DNA from: Terrimonas pollutisoli
GTDB taxonomy: Bacteria; Bacteroidota; Bacteroidia; Chitinophagales; Chitinophagaceae
Direction: 5' to 3'
Length of the DNA: 64,000 nucleotides
Assembly: GCF_029360765.1 (NCBI RefSeq)
Contig: NZ_JARKNA010000012.1
Coordinates: forward strand, 95,131 to 159,130
Part shown: positions 7,747 to 16,653 of the stretch, in pieces
Layout of the letters: every line of letters starts with the position of its first letter
How positions within the stretch are numbered: the first letter of the stretch is position 1
Notes under the pieces: generated by a model
What the model was told of the DNA's origin: nothing
Seen by the model: only the letters and a program-made list of their open reading frames with translations
Database searches by the model: none
Position numbers and translations under genes: made by a program

Positions 7747-8254
7747 AAAAGAATTGTTGAAACAATTTGAGGAAACAGAACGAGAGTTTTACAATGTTCT
7801 TGCTTCCTTTACACAAGAGCAATTAAATGAAGTGCCATTTGAAGGAAGCTGGACAGCTGCACAGGTGGCCGATCACATGCTGAAATCAAAATCAGGCATA
7901 CCGGGATTGCTGAGAGGACCCTCCAGGCCTACGTTAAGAGAACCGGATGAAATGGTGGAAGCAATCAATGAAGCCTTTCTTGATTTCACTACCAAACTGA
8001 AGTCACCTGATTTTATAATTCCAACTGACGAGCCGGCCAATAAAGAAGAATTATTACAGTCATTGAACAGCGTAAGGGGAAATATTAAGAAAGCGTCAGC
8101 AGCCGTTGATTTATCGGCAACCATTACCAGTTTCCCCTTTCCTGGTTTGGGAGAGTTTACGGGTTATGAATGGATCTATTTTTTGGTTTGCCATACGAAG
8201 AGGCATACACACCAGTTAAAAAACATTTTTTGGATACTGGCAAAACCATGGTAG
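7724..8254 (+). CDS. DinB-like four-helix protein
   Basis: A protein of 176 residues of the DinB/YfiT-like superfamily, a four-helix bundle that binds a divalent metal through three His. Candidate ligands are in WTAAQVADHMLKS (His after helix 2) and the late CHTKRHTHQLKN. Members include thiol transferases and damage-inducible proteins. The ATG at 7724 was preferred to the upstream ATG at 7697 because the domain begins at LNKKELLKQFEETEREFYN and this reduces overlap with the upstream gene to 23 bases. It overlaps the next gene by 7 bases, supporting translational coupling. Confidence 0.86.
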   Translation: MQQTGLNKKELLKQFEETEREFYNVLASFTQEQLNEVPFEGSWTAAQVADHMLKSKSGIPGLLRGPSRPTLREPDEMVEAINEAFLDFTTKLKSPDFIIPTDEPANKEELLQSLNSVRGNIKKASAAVDLSATITSFPFPGLGEFTGYEWIYFLVCHTKRHTHQLKNIFWILAKPW

Positions 8255-8487
8255 AAGTTTTCAAAACAGATGTTTGTGATCCGGTGGATGCCGGCGTTCT
8301 TATCGATGCGATAAGAAACGTATTCCCCGGGTATAAAGTCAATTTTGATTTGCAGGATTGTGATCATATACTTCGTATTGAATCCTGTGCGAATGCCGTA
8401 CTGACCGTTCCCGTCATCCGGTTGATAAATCAATTCGGTTATACTGCTGAAGTATTGCCAGATGAAATTCCATTGCCTAGTAACTAA
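8248..8487 (+). CDS. Small alpha/beta protein resembling an HMA domain without metal ligands
   Basis: A protein of 79 residues starting at an ATG inside the last codons of the DinB gene. The pattern of strands and helices (MVEVFKTDV, GVLIDAIRNVFP, KVNFDLQDCDHILRIES, VPVIRLINQFGYTAEVL) fits the beta-alpha-beta-beta-alpha-beta ferredoxin-like fold of heavy-metal-associated domains. The CxxC metal site is missing. An in-frame ATG at 8170 would overlap the DinB gene by 85 bases and is less likely. It probably belongs to the same transcription unit. Function unknown. Confidence 0.65.
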   Translation: MVEVFKTDVCDPVDAGVLIDAIRNVFPGYKVNFDLQDCDHILRIESCANAVLTVPVIRLINQFGYTAEVLPDEIPLPSN

Positions 8488-8533
8488 AAAAGCAACCAAC
8501 AATATGACCATTAAAACAATAAAAAATAAACAG

Positions 8534-9112
8534 ATGAAAAAAACATGTCAATTTTTGTTAGTCACCATTTCACTTATGTCAGGTGTTCGTTCACAAGCGC
8601 AATCAGAATGGGCTTTGGATACGAATCACTCCAACCTGCGGTTTTCAATCTCGTTAATGATGATGTCTGACGTGGATGGCACTTTTAAGATGAAAGAAGC
8701 TACCATCAAAGCATCCAAAGATGATTTTTCAGATGCCACCGTTACCATGGTTGCCGATGTAAAATCAGTAGATACGGATGTTGATGCCCGTGATCAGCAC
8801 CTGCGCACAGCCGATTTTTTTGATGCGGAGAAATTTCCGACGATCACCTTCAAAAGCAGGTCGGTTAAAAAAGTAGCTGATAAAAAATACAAAGTCGAAG
8901 GTGATTTGACCATGCACGGAATTACCAAACCCGTGGCACTGGATGCCATTGCAAACAGCGGTATTCATCCTGTTACTAAAAAAACAGTAGCCGGGTTCAA
9001 AATAACCGGTACGATAAAGCGATTGGATTTTGGCATATCTCCCACTACCCCATCGGCCATGTTGAGTGATGAAGTAGCTATTGTGGCGAATGCGCAGTTT
9101 GAAAAAAAGTAA
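8534..9112 (+). CDS. YceI family periplasmic lipid-binding protein
   Basis: A protein of 192 residues with a cleavable signal peptide (MKKTCQFLLVTISLMSGVRS, cut near AQA/SEW), then the YceI lipocalin-like barrel: WALDTNHSNLRFSISLMMM, FFDAEKFPTITFKS and KVEGDLTMHGITKPVALD are family hallmarks. YceI proteins bind isoprenoid-type lipids in the periplasm. The ATG at 8534 was chosen because it starts at the signal peptide; ATGs at 8462 and 8504 would add a polar extension. It is the last gene of the run and is followed by a hairpin. Confidence 0.92.
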   Translation: MKKTCQFLLVTISLMSGVRSQAQSEWALDTNHSNLRFSISLMMMSDVDGTFKMKEATIKASKDDFSDATVTMVADVKSVDTDVDARDQHLRTADFFDAEKFPTITFKSRSVKKVADKKYKVEGDLTMHGITKPVALDAIANSGIHPVTKKTVAGFKITGTIKRLDFGISPTTPSAMLSDEVAIVANAQFEKK

Positions 9113-9122
9113 TAAGAAAAAA

Positions 9123-9148
9123 CTGTCAGCCTTTATTAGGGCTGACAG
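9123..9148. terminator. Hairpin after the YceI gene
   Basis: A perfect 9-bp stem (ctgtcagcc / ggctgacag) with an 8-base loop. A-rich sequence on the left and a weak T-run on the right suggest it ends the VOC-to-YceI transcript. Confidence 0.6.
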
Positions 9149-9231
9149 CTTAATGCTTTAATCTTATTGCTTTGTTTAAGCCGAACTAATGAAAAATGTT
9201 CATTGGTCCTAAGTTTGCATCCAATGAAATC

Positions 9232-9807
9232 ATGAACGATCAGTTAGAAAAAATAAAAGAATTTGCCGCGAAAGCTCATGAGGGCCAATGGCGCAAGTTT
9301 GCTGATGAACCCTATATCAAACACCCGGTTAGGGTAATGAATATTTGCCAACGGTATTCACAAAAGATGTCAATACCGGCTGCGGCACTGCTACATGATG
9401 TGCTGGAAGATACTACCGTCACTCAGGCGGAGTTAAATCAATTTCTGCATTCGGTAATGGATAACCTGACTGCCAGCGAAACAATGAAGCTGGTGGGGGA
9501 TATGACTGACATTTATACAAAGCAGCAATACCTCCAGTGGAACCGGCGAAAACGAAAAGCGATGGAGGTGGAAAGAATGCAAAAGACCAGCCCGGATGCA
9601 CAGACGATCAAATATGCAGATATCATTGACGACTGCCTTGATCTGAACAATGCAGAGCCCGATTTTGCCAGGTTGTTTTTGTTTGAATGCAGGGCTTTGC
9701 TCAAGGCAATGATTGACGGAAATAATGAATTGCGACAAATTGCTATCAAGACTGTAGATGAATGTATTCGGAATGGCAGGAGGCGAAGAGAACGAGTAGT
9801 GATATGA
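9232..9807 (+). CDS. HD-domain protein resembling (p)ppGpp hydrolases
   Basis: A protein of 191 residues. Near the N-terminus are FAAKAHEGQWRKFADEPYIKH and AAALLHDVLEDTTVTQ, which reproduce the His/His-Asp metal site and the ED motif of the RelA/SpoT and small alarmone hydrolase (MESH1-like) HD domain. The later KYADIIDDCLDL matches the family's LADRLHN position with its Asp kept. No synthetase, TGS or ACT domain is present. The ATG at 9232 was chosen over 9196 because similarity starts at NDQLEKIKEFA. A (p)ppGpp-hydrolysing or related nucleotide-hydrolysing role is likely but inferred. Confidence 0.8.
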   Translation: MNDQLEKIKEFAAKAHEGQWRKFADEPYIKHPVRVMNICQRYSQKMSIPAAALLHDVLEDTTVTQAELNQFLHSVMDNLTASETMKLVGDMTDIYTKQQYLQWNRRKRKAMEVERMQKTSPDAQTIKYADIIDDCLDLNNAEPDFARLFLFECRALLKAMIDGNNELRQIAIKTVDECIRNGRRRRERVVI

Positions 9808-9978
9808 ATACAGATAGTTTCAATACTTATTCCCTATTCTTTTGTTTAAACCACAAATTTCCAAAGTCTTGATTTCGTTCACGAACCGGATTAGCAATTT
9901 TGGATGGTTGGGTAGACACGAGCCGTGGCCTTCTTTTTTAAACGAACATTAACCAAGGCTGAGTATATCTTTCCTACG

Positions 9979-10395
9979 TTAATCGGTGCAAATGGAATCG
10001 ATTGAACTACTTAAAGTTTGAAATTCGTTGGGAAACGAAAGGCCATATTCTTTAAAGTTCTTTTCTGTGAAAAGCATTTCAGAGTTGTTTGGGCTAAGAC
10101 TGTCGTATACAATAGGGACTTGCCTATTGATAAGAAAATAACTTAGGGCACTTCTATCTTTTGAATTTGTACAGACAATACCTGACTTACCCTCGTATTC
10201 AACATTTCTAACGTAAAATTTATATTTAAAAAAGATTTTATCAGGATTCTTCCTTGAACTACCTAACTCTAAAACTATTCCTTTGGTAATTTTTGCATTT
10301 TTATAAATGCTTTTATTTGCCAGAAATGCCTTGAAAATAGGAATTAGAAGTATACAAAAAAAGATAATGATTAGAATAGTCTTTTGTCCTTTCAT
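9979..10395 (-). CDS. Single-pass membrane protein of unknown function
   Basis: A protein of 138 residues. Residues 6-25 form one transmembrane segment or uncleaved signal (ILIIIFFCILLIPIFKAFL). The remainder is a small beta-rich domain (GIVLELGSSRKNPDKIFFKY, YYEGKS-like strand, VPIVYDSLSPNNSEMLF), which resembles DUF3592-type extracytoplasmic domains in layout. The region is more AT-rich than its neighbours and the gene stands alone between noncoding stretches, which may indicate an acquired gene. Family not established. Confidence 0.6.
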   Translation of the reverse strand: MKGQKTILIIIFFCILLIPIFKAFLANKSIYKNAKITKGIVLELGSSRKNPDKIFFKYKFYVRNVEYEGKSGIVCTNSKDRSALSYFLINRQVPIVYDSLSPNNSEMLFTEKNFKEYGLSFPNEFQTLSSSIDSICTD

Positions 10396-10571
10396 CGCTT
10401 ACTACATTATTTTGAAATAGCATTAGAAATTAAATTACCAAAATTCTCCTGGAAGATTTGAAACTTGCTTTTCTACAAATGATGGATTAACGCTCCCCAA
10501 TCTGTGTGAGGCAGGGACTCCGGGCAGCCACGAGAATGTATCAAAACAGCCAGGAAATCATGACCAGTCTT

Positions 10572-11450
10572 TTACTGCCTGCTATTTTGGGGGCCGTCCT
10601 GCCTTATCAGATCTCTATAAGTTACCAGTTTCAGTTTGCCCTTTTTGATCATATCCTGGAATTCCGCAGATAATAATGTTTTTAATTCTGCATTCCTGTG
10701 CAAGGCGACAAGAGGTTTTGTTTCGGAATGCTGATCGGTATTGTTCATATCAACCAGTGCATTCATTTCCGGTGTTGCCTCAGCTACATGCATCACAAAC
10801 AAGTTCACTTTGTCGGTTGAAAGCTGTTGCATTCGGGTTAAAAAATCGTTCTTCTTTTGTTCAACAGGAGTATCAAACATCGTGTAGTAGTTCTCTCCAA
10901 AATATCTTGAAATACCCAACTTATATTTCTTTGCGAGTTTTTCTACGATGGCCCGAAGCTCAGGTGTAGCAGTAGCTGTACCCATATGATAATCGACATA
11001 GTCGATTTGCAAACCAGACCGGATGGCTCTGTCTATTTGAGCTTCCAATTCTCTTTCTACTTCCTCCAGTTTATAATTGCTTTGTAGAAAAGCGGTTGTT
11101 GATGGATGAAAATAACCATTACTGTCTACAAGGCTCGACACCGCTGTTTGACCCAACACCGGCCCCCATCGGAAATATTTCCATTCGCTGTTCAAGGTCA
11201 GGTGAACACCTACCGATATCTTCGGATATTTTTTTAAAACAGCGACAGCCTCCTGGTACCAGGGGCAGGCAAACATGACGGAAGTTGAAAAAGGAATGCC
11301 CGTAGCTGCTACCTGCTCGATGGCTTTTGTTACAGCATGGTTCATTCCATTATCATCCAGGCGAAGCAATAGCCGGGGACTGTCTTTTTGTGAAAAGACA
11401 GTCAGTTGGATAAACAATACTATTCCTGTTAATAAAAAGTATTTTTTCAT
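10572..11450 (-). CDS. ChbG/YdjC-type carbohydrate deacetylase, secreted
   Basis: A protein of 292 residues with an N-terminal signal peptide (FLLTGIVLFIQLTVFS) and a YdjC/ChbG deacetylase domain. The metal-binding Asp is in LLRLDDNGM, with His ligands in SVGVHLTLNSEW and YVDYHMGT. The family removes acetyl groups from oligosaccharides such as diacetylchitobiose. A chitinase-like GH18 gene lies about 9 kb away and a second deacetylase is at 13077, so chitin or peptidoglycan fragments are plausible substrates; this is inference. Confidence 0.85.
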   Translation of the reverse strand: MKKYFLLTGIVLFIQLTVFSQKDSPRLLLRLDDNGMNHAVTKAIEQVAATGIPFSTSVMFACPWYQEAVAVLKKYPKISVGVHLTLNSEWKYFRWGPVLGQTAVSSLVDSNGYFHPSTTAFLQSNYKLEEVERELEAQIDRAIRSGLQIDYVDYHMGTATATPELRAIVEKLAKKYKLGISRYFGENYYTMFDTPVEQKKNDFLTRMQQLSTDKVNLFVMHVAEATPEMNALVDMNNTDQHSETKPLVALHRNAELKTLLSAEFQDMIKKGKLKLVTYRDLIRQDGPQNSRQ

Positions 11451-11490
11451 TTGCTCTTATTTTAAACCTAACTTTTATCTATCTCTTTTA

Positions 11491-11973
11491 CTAAAGTAAT
11501 ACGCCCATCAAATATTCATCATAATATTTTCCCGTATCACTTCGCTTATAGCTGTTTCGTACCTGTCCTTCAATTTCAAACCCCGCCTTCTTATATAAGC
11601 TGATGGCAGCTGCATTGTGGACATCCACTGTCAACTCAATTCTTGACTTTCCTGAGTCAATCAGGTATGCCTTGATATGATCGAGTATTTGTTTGCCATA
11701 ACCTCTGCCCTGCCGGTCTTTTCGTATGGTAAAACTTCCGAGATAGACAGTATGCGCCTGCCTGTCGGTTTTGGGAATGAGACGATAAGTGGTGATGACC
11801 TCTTTATCTTCTTCTGCCACAAATAAGGTTTCAGTTTTGAGGAGCTTTTTATAGAGCGGTTCAAAATCCTTTTCAGTCATATAGTCATAGGTCAGGAAAG
11901 GATTGGCCGATTCTTCCATGTATAGCTGGTAAATGATTTGCCTGTCTTTTGTATTAGCTGGCCGGTATTTCAT
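11491..11973 (-). CDS. GNAT family N-acetyltransferase
   Basis: A protein of 160 residues with the GNAT fold. The acetyl-CoA-binding motif A is RKDRQGRGYGKQILDHIKAY, and SLYKKAGFEIEGQVRNSY is the typical motif B end. The ATG at 11973 was selected because GNAT similarity starts at MKYRPANTKDRQIIYQLY; an upstream in-frame ATG at 12087 would add 38 residues without similarity and run into the start of the divergent lipoprotein gene. Acceptor substrate is unknown. Confidence 0.88.
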   Translation of the reverse strand: MKYRPANTKDRQIIYQLYMEESANPFLTYDYMTEKDFEPLYKKLLKTETLFVAEEDKEVITTYRLIPKTDRQAHTVYLGSFTIRKDRQGRGYGKQILDHIKAYLIDSGKSRIELTVDVHNAAAISLYKKAGFEIEGQVRNSYKRSDTGKYYDEYLMGVLL

Positions 11974-12093
11974 GACTTCATTTAATGATTTATTGATTGA
12001 ATCAACAAAATTAAAATCTTGCCGGAGTATTTTCCATAAATAAGTTCCGGGCATATATTTCTGCTCCTTCTGTTTACCTTGTACCAAAATAAA

Positions 12094-13059
12094 ATGTTGA
12101 TGATGCTTTGCAATTGCCGCCTGTATTTTCGATGGACTTACCTGGTCGTCCTTCTGATTTTCGCCGCCTGTGGCGGTAAGCAGTCAAATCCAACATTGGT
12201 CTCCATGAAAGTATTGGACAATTATCCTTCGGGATCGGGATTGCAGCACTTCAACAATAAAATTTACCTGGTTGGTGATGATGCAAGCCACCTCCTGGCA
12301 ATAAACAAAGAGTTTGACATTCTCGATAGTATAAAACTTTTTGAAACACCAGGATCACGCATTCCCAAGGAGACAAAACCGGATATTGAATCCATCGCCC
12401 TGGTGAAACAGAATGATTCACCGCTTTTATTACTGACCGGTTCCGGCTCGCTAGCGCCTTATCGTAATGCATGCTGGCTTGTCAACCCGGTGACAAAGGA
12501 AACCAGGCAATGCCAACTTGATACATTTTTTCAGCGACTAAAAAATGCCGGGATCGCCGATCTTAATATTGAAGGAGCCACTACAACACCTGTGGGGATT
12601 GTATTGGCCAGCCGGGGCAATAAATCGTTTCGGAAAAATTTTTTGATTGTCACTTCACCCCGCTTTTGGGAAAAGCAATCAGTGGCAGATATAAAAATCA
12701 TCAAAGCGGGAGCAAATACCGACACTTCTTTTTTTTATGGGCTTTCTGGTATTGACTATTCGGCAAAGACCGATCAATTGCTATTGACAGTTAGTTCAGA
12801 AAATACCTACAACAGCTATGTTGATGGCGTCATTGGTAAAAGTTATTTGTGGGTAATCAACGATATTTCTTCCAAAAAGAAATTAGCTGCTGTCAATCCT
12901 GATCGTATTATCGATCTTGAAAGCATTGACAACCGGTTTAAAAGTCAAAAGATCGAATCAGTCTGTATTGTGGCAGAAGAGAAAAAACAAAAGCAGCTGG
13001 TATTAGCTGCTGATGATGACAAGGGTCATACTGTTTTGTTCAGCATGACCCTTGAGTAG
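12094..13059 (+). CDS. Putative lipoprotein with beta-propeller-like repeats
   Basis: A protein of about 321 residues with a lipoprotein signal (hydrophobic stretch then lipobox FAAC, Cys near residue 27). The rest alternates short strands with loops (HFNNKIYLVGDDASHLLAIN, KPDIESIALVKQNDSPLLLL, FYGLSGIDYSAKTDQLLLTV) in the manner of a beta propeller. A second gene of similar layout is at 40534. The start is ambiguous among ATGs at 12079, 12094, 12100 and 12103. No catalytic motif is recognised, so the function is unknown. Confidence 0.72.
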   Translation: MLMMLCNCRLYFRWTYLVVLLIFAACGGKQSNPTLVSMKVLDNYPSGSGLQHFNNKIYLVGDDASHLLAINKEFDILDSIKLFETPGSRIPKETKPDIESIALVKQNDSPLLLLTGSGSLAPYRNACWLVNPVTKETRQCQLDTFFQRLKNAGIADLNIEGATTTPVGIVLASRGNKSFRKNFLIVTSPRFWEKQSVADIKIIKAGANTDTSFFYGLSGIDYSAKTDQLLLTVSSENTYNSYVDGVIGKSYLWVINDISSKKKLAAVNPDRIIDLESIDNRFKSQKIESVCIVAEEKKQKQLVLAADDDKGHTVLFSMTLE

Positions 13060-13076
13060 TATGAGTACTTAATAGA

Positions 13077-13961
13077 TTACTTAAAACTTTTGGCCATTAC
13101 TTTTTGCAGTCCCGCACCTGTCCAGCCGCCGGGAACGATGATGCGGCGAACGCTATACAAAGGATCATTTTCATCGCGGGCCGCGGCGAGTTGAAACACG
13201 GCTTTGAAGTCATGGTCCTTTAATTTGGCAATGGCTTCTTTATTCCATAAGCCAAAAGGATAGGCAAAATATTCAACCGGTTTGCCGGTTATTGTTTGCA
13301 ACTGTTTGGACGGGGCCTGTATTTGTTCTACCCAGTCGTCCACCACATACTGTTTTACATTTTTATGGTCGTAAGTATGCGAACCAATTGTATGTCCTTC
13401 ATCGGCCAATTGTTTCACCTGCTCACGGCTCATATATCCCGGTTTTCCCAACGCAACCGTCATTATAAAAAACACGCCTTTGTAGCCATGTTTATTTAAT
13501 TCCGGCAAAGCAGCGGTGTATTGATCAAGCCGGGTATCATCAAATGTGATCATTACCGGTTTTGCGGGAAGCTGTTTTCCACTTACGAGATAATCATAAA
13601 GCTCACGCGGTAATATGGTATGATAGCCGCTATCCGCCAATGATTGCATCTGTTCCCGGAAACTGGCTACCGGCACGATATAGTCGCGGGCAGTTTTCGA
13701 ATCAGCGGCCTTGTAATCCCTGATTTGATGATAACACAGGATGGGAACTTGCTGGCGGCTTAGAATGGTAGCTGCATCTGCAACAACAGGAGTGACAGGT
13801 GCGGGAGCTTTTTCCGGTTCCGGAGAGGTAGCAACGGCTACGGCTGTCTCCACTTTTGCTGGCTGGGTTTTTCCCTCGCAACCGGAATTTATTAACAGGC
13901 CCAGGATGGGCACAATAAGCAAACTGATCTTTTGCACAGTTAGTTTCGGACAGTTTTTCAT
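13077..13961 (-). CDS. Polysaccharide deacetylase lipoprotein (CE4)
   Basis: A protein of 294 residues. A type II signal ends in the lipobox INSGC, then comes a Pro/Ala-rich linker (about residues 30-70), then a NodB/CE4 deacetylase domain: motif 1 MITFDDTRLDQ, motif 2 SHTYDH with the metal-binding His pair, motif 3 YFAYPFGLWN. Motif 1 reads TFDDT where most members have TFDDG. CE4 enzymes N-deacetylate chitin or peptidoglycan outside the cytoplasm. The ATG at 13961 starts directly before the signal peptide and was preferred over 13994. It converges with the lipoprotein gene 17 bases away. Confidence 0.88.
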   Translation of the reverse strand: MKNCPKLTVQKISLLIVPILGLLINSGCEGKTQPAKVETAVAVATSPEPEKAPAPVTPVVADAATILSRQQVPILCYHQIRDYKAADSKTARDYIVPVASFREQMQSLADSGYHTILPRELYDYLVSGKQLPAKPVMITFDDTRLDQYTAALPELNKHGYKGVFFIMTVALGKPGYMSREQVKQLADEGHTIGSHTYDHKNVKQYVVDDWVEQIQAPSKQLQTITGKPVEYFAYPFGLWNKEAIAKLKDHDFKAVFQLAAARDENDPLYSVRRIIVPGGWTGAGLQKVMAKSFK

Positions 13962-14188
13962 AGTTTGGATATTAAACCTTAAATAGTAACGCAAAATAGG
14001 GAAGCTTTATTTTTCAATTGCATCCGCATAATGCCATAAGACTATAGGGGTTCAAATATAATGTGAATCAGAGTAACTTTATAGGTACTTTTTACCCCGT
14101 GGTGCTACGCTTTTCGTAAATGAACCAATATCCGGATTACCCGATACCCAGATAGTATAAAACACTTACTTTCATACACTATTTTTCT

Positions 14189-15349
14189 ATGTCGTCTGCA
14201 AATAACGATCTGTTTTACTCCCGCCTGCCTGTCAATGAAATTCCGTTGAGCGAACTTTTGGCAGAAGAACACCTTTTTTATAAAATTCCTTCCAACTGGC
14301 ATGTTGTAATCACTGATGTAAAGAGTTCGACAAAAGCGATCGAGCGGGGCGTACATGAAACGGTGAACTTACTGGCAACAGGCAGCATTGTAGCTGTGTT
14401 AAATATTGCTTACAAAGCACATATTTCAATCCCTTTCTTTTTTGGTGGAGATGGAGCCAGTTTCATCGTCCCGCCTTCTATATTCGAGCCAGTTTTAAAG
14501 GCACTCAGCATATACCGGGAAAACACACTCGATAATTTCAACCTTGACCTGCGGGTGGGCACGGTACCGGTAGCCGATATTTACCAGGCTGGCCATCTGT
14601 TGCAGATCAGTAAGCTACGCAGTACGCAATTATTTATTATCCCTGTTGTACTGGGTGATGGATTGGCTTATGCCGAAAAAATTATAAAAGGCGAAGATTA
14701 CAAGCTGCTGCACGTAAATAAAGAGCCCGAAGAATTAGACCTGACCGGTATGCAATGCCGTTGGGACAAGATAAAGCCACCAGAAAACTTTGATGAAGTA
14801 GTGAGTCTTTTGGTAACTGCACGCAACAGCGAGCAGCAAGCGGGTGTTTTCAAAAAAGTAATTGACCTGCTGGATAATATTTATGGCGAACCCGAAAGAC
14901 GGAAACCTATATCCATTCCGATGCTGAAGTTAAAGGCCACTATAGGAAAGATAGGACTTGAAATGAGAACAAGGTTTGGCCGGCTCAAACCTGTGTACTT
15001 ATTCAGCAACTGGATAAAAATGTTGCTGGGCTATTTCTATTTCCGCACCCGGAAAGGAAAAGAATATTTGCGACAACTCGTGGCCTTGTCCGACACATTG
15101 GTCATTGATGGAAAAGTGAACACGGTTATTTCCGGCACTGCTGTGCAGCGGGAGAAATTGCAAGCCGCATTGAATCAGCTGGAACAGGAAGGTGAAATCA
15201 ACTACGGCCTGTACGTAAGCCGTGAATCGGTGATGAGCTGTTATGTTCGCAACCTTAATGAAGAGCATATTCACTTCGTAGACGGAGCCGAAGGTGGTTA
15301 TACTAAAGCAGCGGGAATGCTGAAACGCAAAATGGTACACCCGGCTTAA
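14189..15349 (+). CDS. DUF3095 protein with class III cyclase-like motifs
   Basis: A protein of 386 residues matching the DUF3095 family in length and sequence. The N-terminal half carries WHVVITDVKSSTKAIERG (D43), FFFGGDGASFIVP (D88), LDLRVGTVPVADIYQAG and LGDGLAYAEKI. These line up in order with the two metal-binding Asp motifs and following strands of class III adenylate/guanylate cyclases. Whether the protein makes cyclic nucleotides is not known. The C-terminal half is alpha-helical then mixed, with no recognised output domain. There is no signal peptide, so it is probably cytoplasmic. The cyclase link is inferred from motif order. Confidence 0.82.
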   Translation: MSSANNDLFYSRLPVNEIPLSELLAEEHLFYKIPSNWHVVITDVKSSTKAIERGVHETVNLLATGSIVAVLNIAYKAHISIPFFFGGDGASFIVPPSIFEPVLKALSIYRENTLDNFNLDLRVGTVPVADIYQAGHLLQISKLRSTQLFIIPVVLGDGLAYAEKIIKGEDYKLLHVNKEPEELDLTGMQCRWDKIKPPENFDEVVSLLVTARNSEQQAGVFKKVIDLLDNIYGEPERRKPISIPMLKLKATIGKIGLEMRTRFGRLKPVYLFSNWIKMLLGYFYFRTRKGKEYLRQLVALSDTLVIDGKVNTVISGTAVQREKLQAALNQLEQEGEINYGLYVSRESVMSCYVRNLNEEHIHFVDGAEGGYTKAAGMLKRKMVHPA

Positions 15350-15565
15350 GTTTAATAGTAAAACTCTCTCCACACGACAGCAATAAACTCCAATCATAGT
15401 CAAAAAAATCCACCCGTCACTCTTACTGCGGAAGGCGCCAAATTATTTTAAGCGGCGTGCAACATTCTCCGATTATCTTTTACTTTATATAAAACCAATT
15501 ACCTGGAGCTCAGAGTCACAATACCTTCTGCTGATACACTGGTAGCACAATGCATCAGGGGCGAT

Positions 15566-16060
15566 ATGTCGGCTTACCGGTTACTGTATGACCGGTATTC
15601 AAAAGCTATGTATAATACGGCTCTTCGTATTACCGCCAACAAGGCTGATGCGGAAGATATACTGCAGGATTCTTTTGCAGATGCTTTTTTGCAACTCCAT
15701 TCTTTTGAAAACAAAGCAAGTTTCGGAGCCTGGTTAAAACAAATCGTGGTATTTAAAAGCGTGGCCCTATTAAAAAAACGACGTTTGATCTTCACTGATA
15801 TTGAACAGGAGACGGCCGAGCCAGCCGAAGAAAATACCCCGGATGAGCAGGAACTGGAGTTTACGGTAGCTGGTATTAAAAAGACGATGAGTCAACTACC
15901 CCACGGATACAGAACTGTTTTATCGCTTTATTTATTGGAAGGCTATGACCATGAGGAGATCGCTGATATTTTGCAAATAAGCCATTCAACAGCCCGGACG
16001 CAATACAAACGGGGTAAACAAAAACTTTTACAACTGTTGCAAAAAGAGGAAAAGATATGA
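15566..16060 (+). CDS. ECF sigma-70 family RNA polymerase sigma factor
   Basis: The chosen ATG gives 164 residues. Region 2 is ALRITANKADAEDILQDSFADAF and region 4 is YLLEGYDHEEIADILQISHS with its helix-turn-helix. Similarity starts before this ATG: the preceding in-frame codons read ADTLVAQCIRGD, the normal beginning of region 2, but no ATG, GTG or TTG is found there. Initiation may use a rare start near 15503-15521 (CTG or ATA, with a ggag at 15505). The stop overlaps the following anti-sigma-like gene by 4 bases, which implies translational coupling. It likely controls its own operon. Confidence 0.88.
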   Translation: MSAYRLLYDRYSKAMYNTALRITANKADAEDILQDSFADAFLQLHSFENKASFGAWLKQIVVFKSVALLKKRRLIFTDIEQETAEPAEENTPDEQELEFTVAGIKKTMSQLPHGYRTVLSLYLLEGYDHEEIADILQISHSTARTQYKRGKQKLLQLLQKEEKI

Positions 16061-16653
16061 GCAAGAGTCTTAAAAATTTTATAGAAGAAAACCGGCGGGA
16101 GTTTGATGATGAGCTTCCTCCTTCCGGGGTTTGGCGCCAGGTAGAACGATCCATAGGTACTAACAAGCCGCAAAAGAAAATATATGTCAGGGATCTTTAT
16201 AAATGGAGTGCTGTTGCGGCCGCTTCCCTGCTCATTATTTCCGGCATTTATTTTTTGACTGCCAATAAACACAACAACGCAAAACCAATCGTCAACGACG
16301 CTGCACAAAAAAAAGGCACAGACGATATCAGCAAAATTGCACCTGAGTATGCAGCTGAAGCTTCTAAAATATATGAGTCAATAGAAATACAGCAACAGCA
16401 GCTAAAAACTATCGCTAAAGAACAACCCGAATTGTATTCGCAGTTTGCGGAAGACCTTGCGGCACTGGATAGTTCATACCGGGTACTCAAAACACAGGCC
16501 GTACAAACCCCTAACCGGGAAGTAATCATAAAAGCAATGCTTCAAAATCTGCAACTGCAGGCGGAATTGTTGAGCAAGCAATTAGGCATCATCTACGAAT
16601 TTAAAAACAACAAAACATTGAAAAATGAAAAGAATAATAATCCCCGCATTTAG
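16057..16653 (+). CDS. Putative anti-sigma factor, single-pass membrane protein
   Basis: A protein of 198 residues. Residues 1-47 are cytoplasmic and contain LPPSGVWRQVERSIG, a short pattern common in Bacteroidota anti-sigma-like proteins; one transmembrane helix follows (WSAVAAASLLIISGIYFL). The outer part is predicted helical (EASKIYESIEIQQQQLKTIA). The gene starts inside the sigma factor stop codon and its end overlaps the next gene by 29 bases. The call depends mainly on this arrangement. Topology is visible in the sequence; binding to the sigma factor is inferred. Confidence 0.7.
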   Translation: MSKSLKNFIEENRREFDDELPPSGVWRQVERSIGTNKPQKKIYVRDLYKWSAVAAASLLIISGIYFLTANKHNNAKPIVNDAAQKKGTDDISKIAPEYAAEASKIYESIEIQQQQLKTIAKEQPELYSQFAEDLAALDSSYRVLKTQAVQTPNREVIIKAMLQNLQLQAELLSKQLGIIYEFKNNKTLKNEKNNNPRI

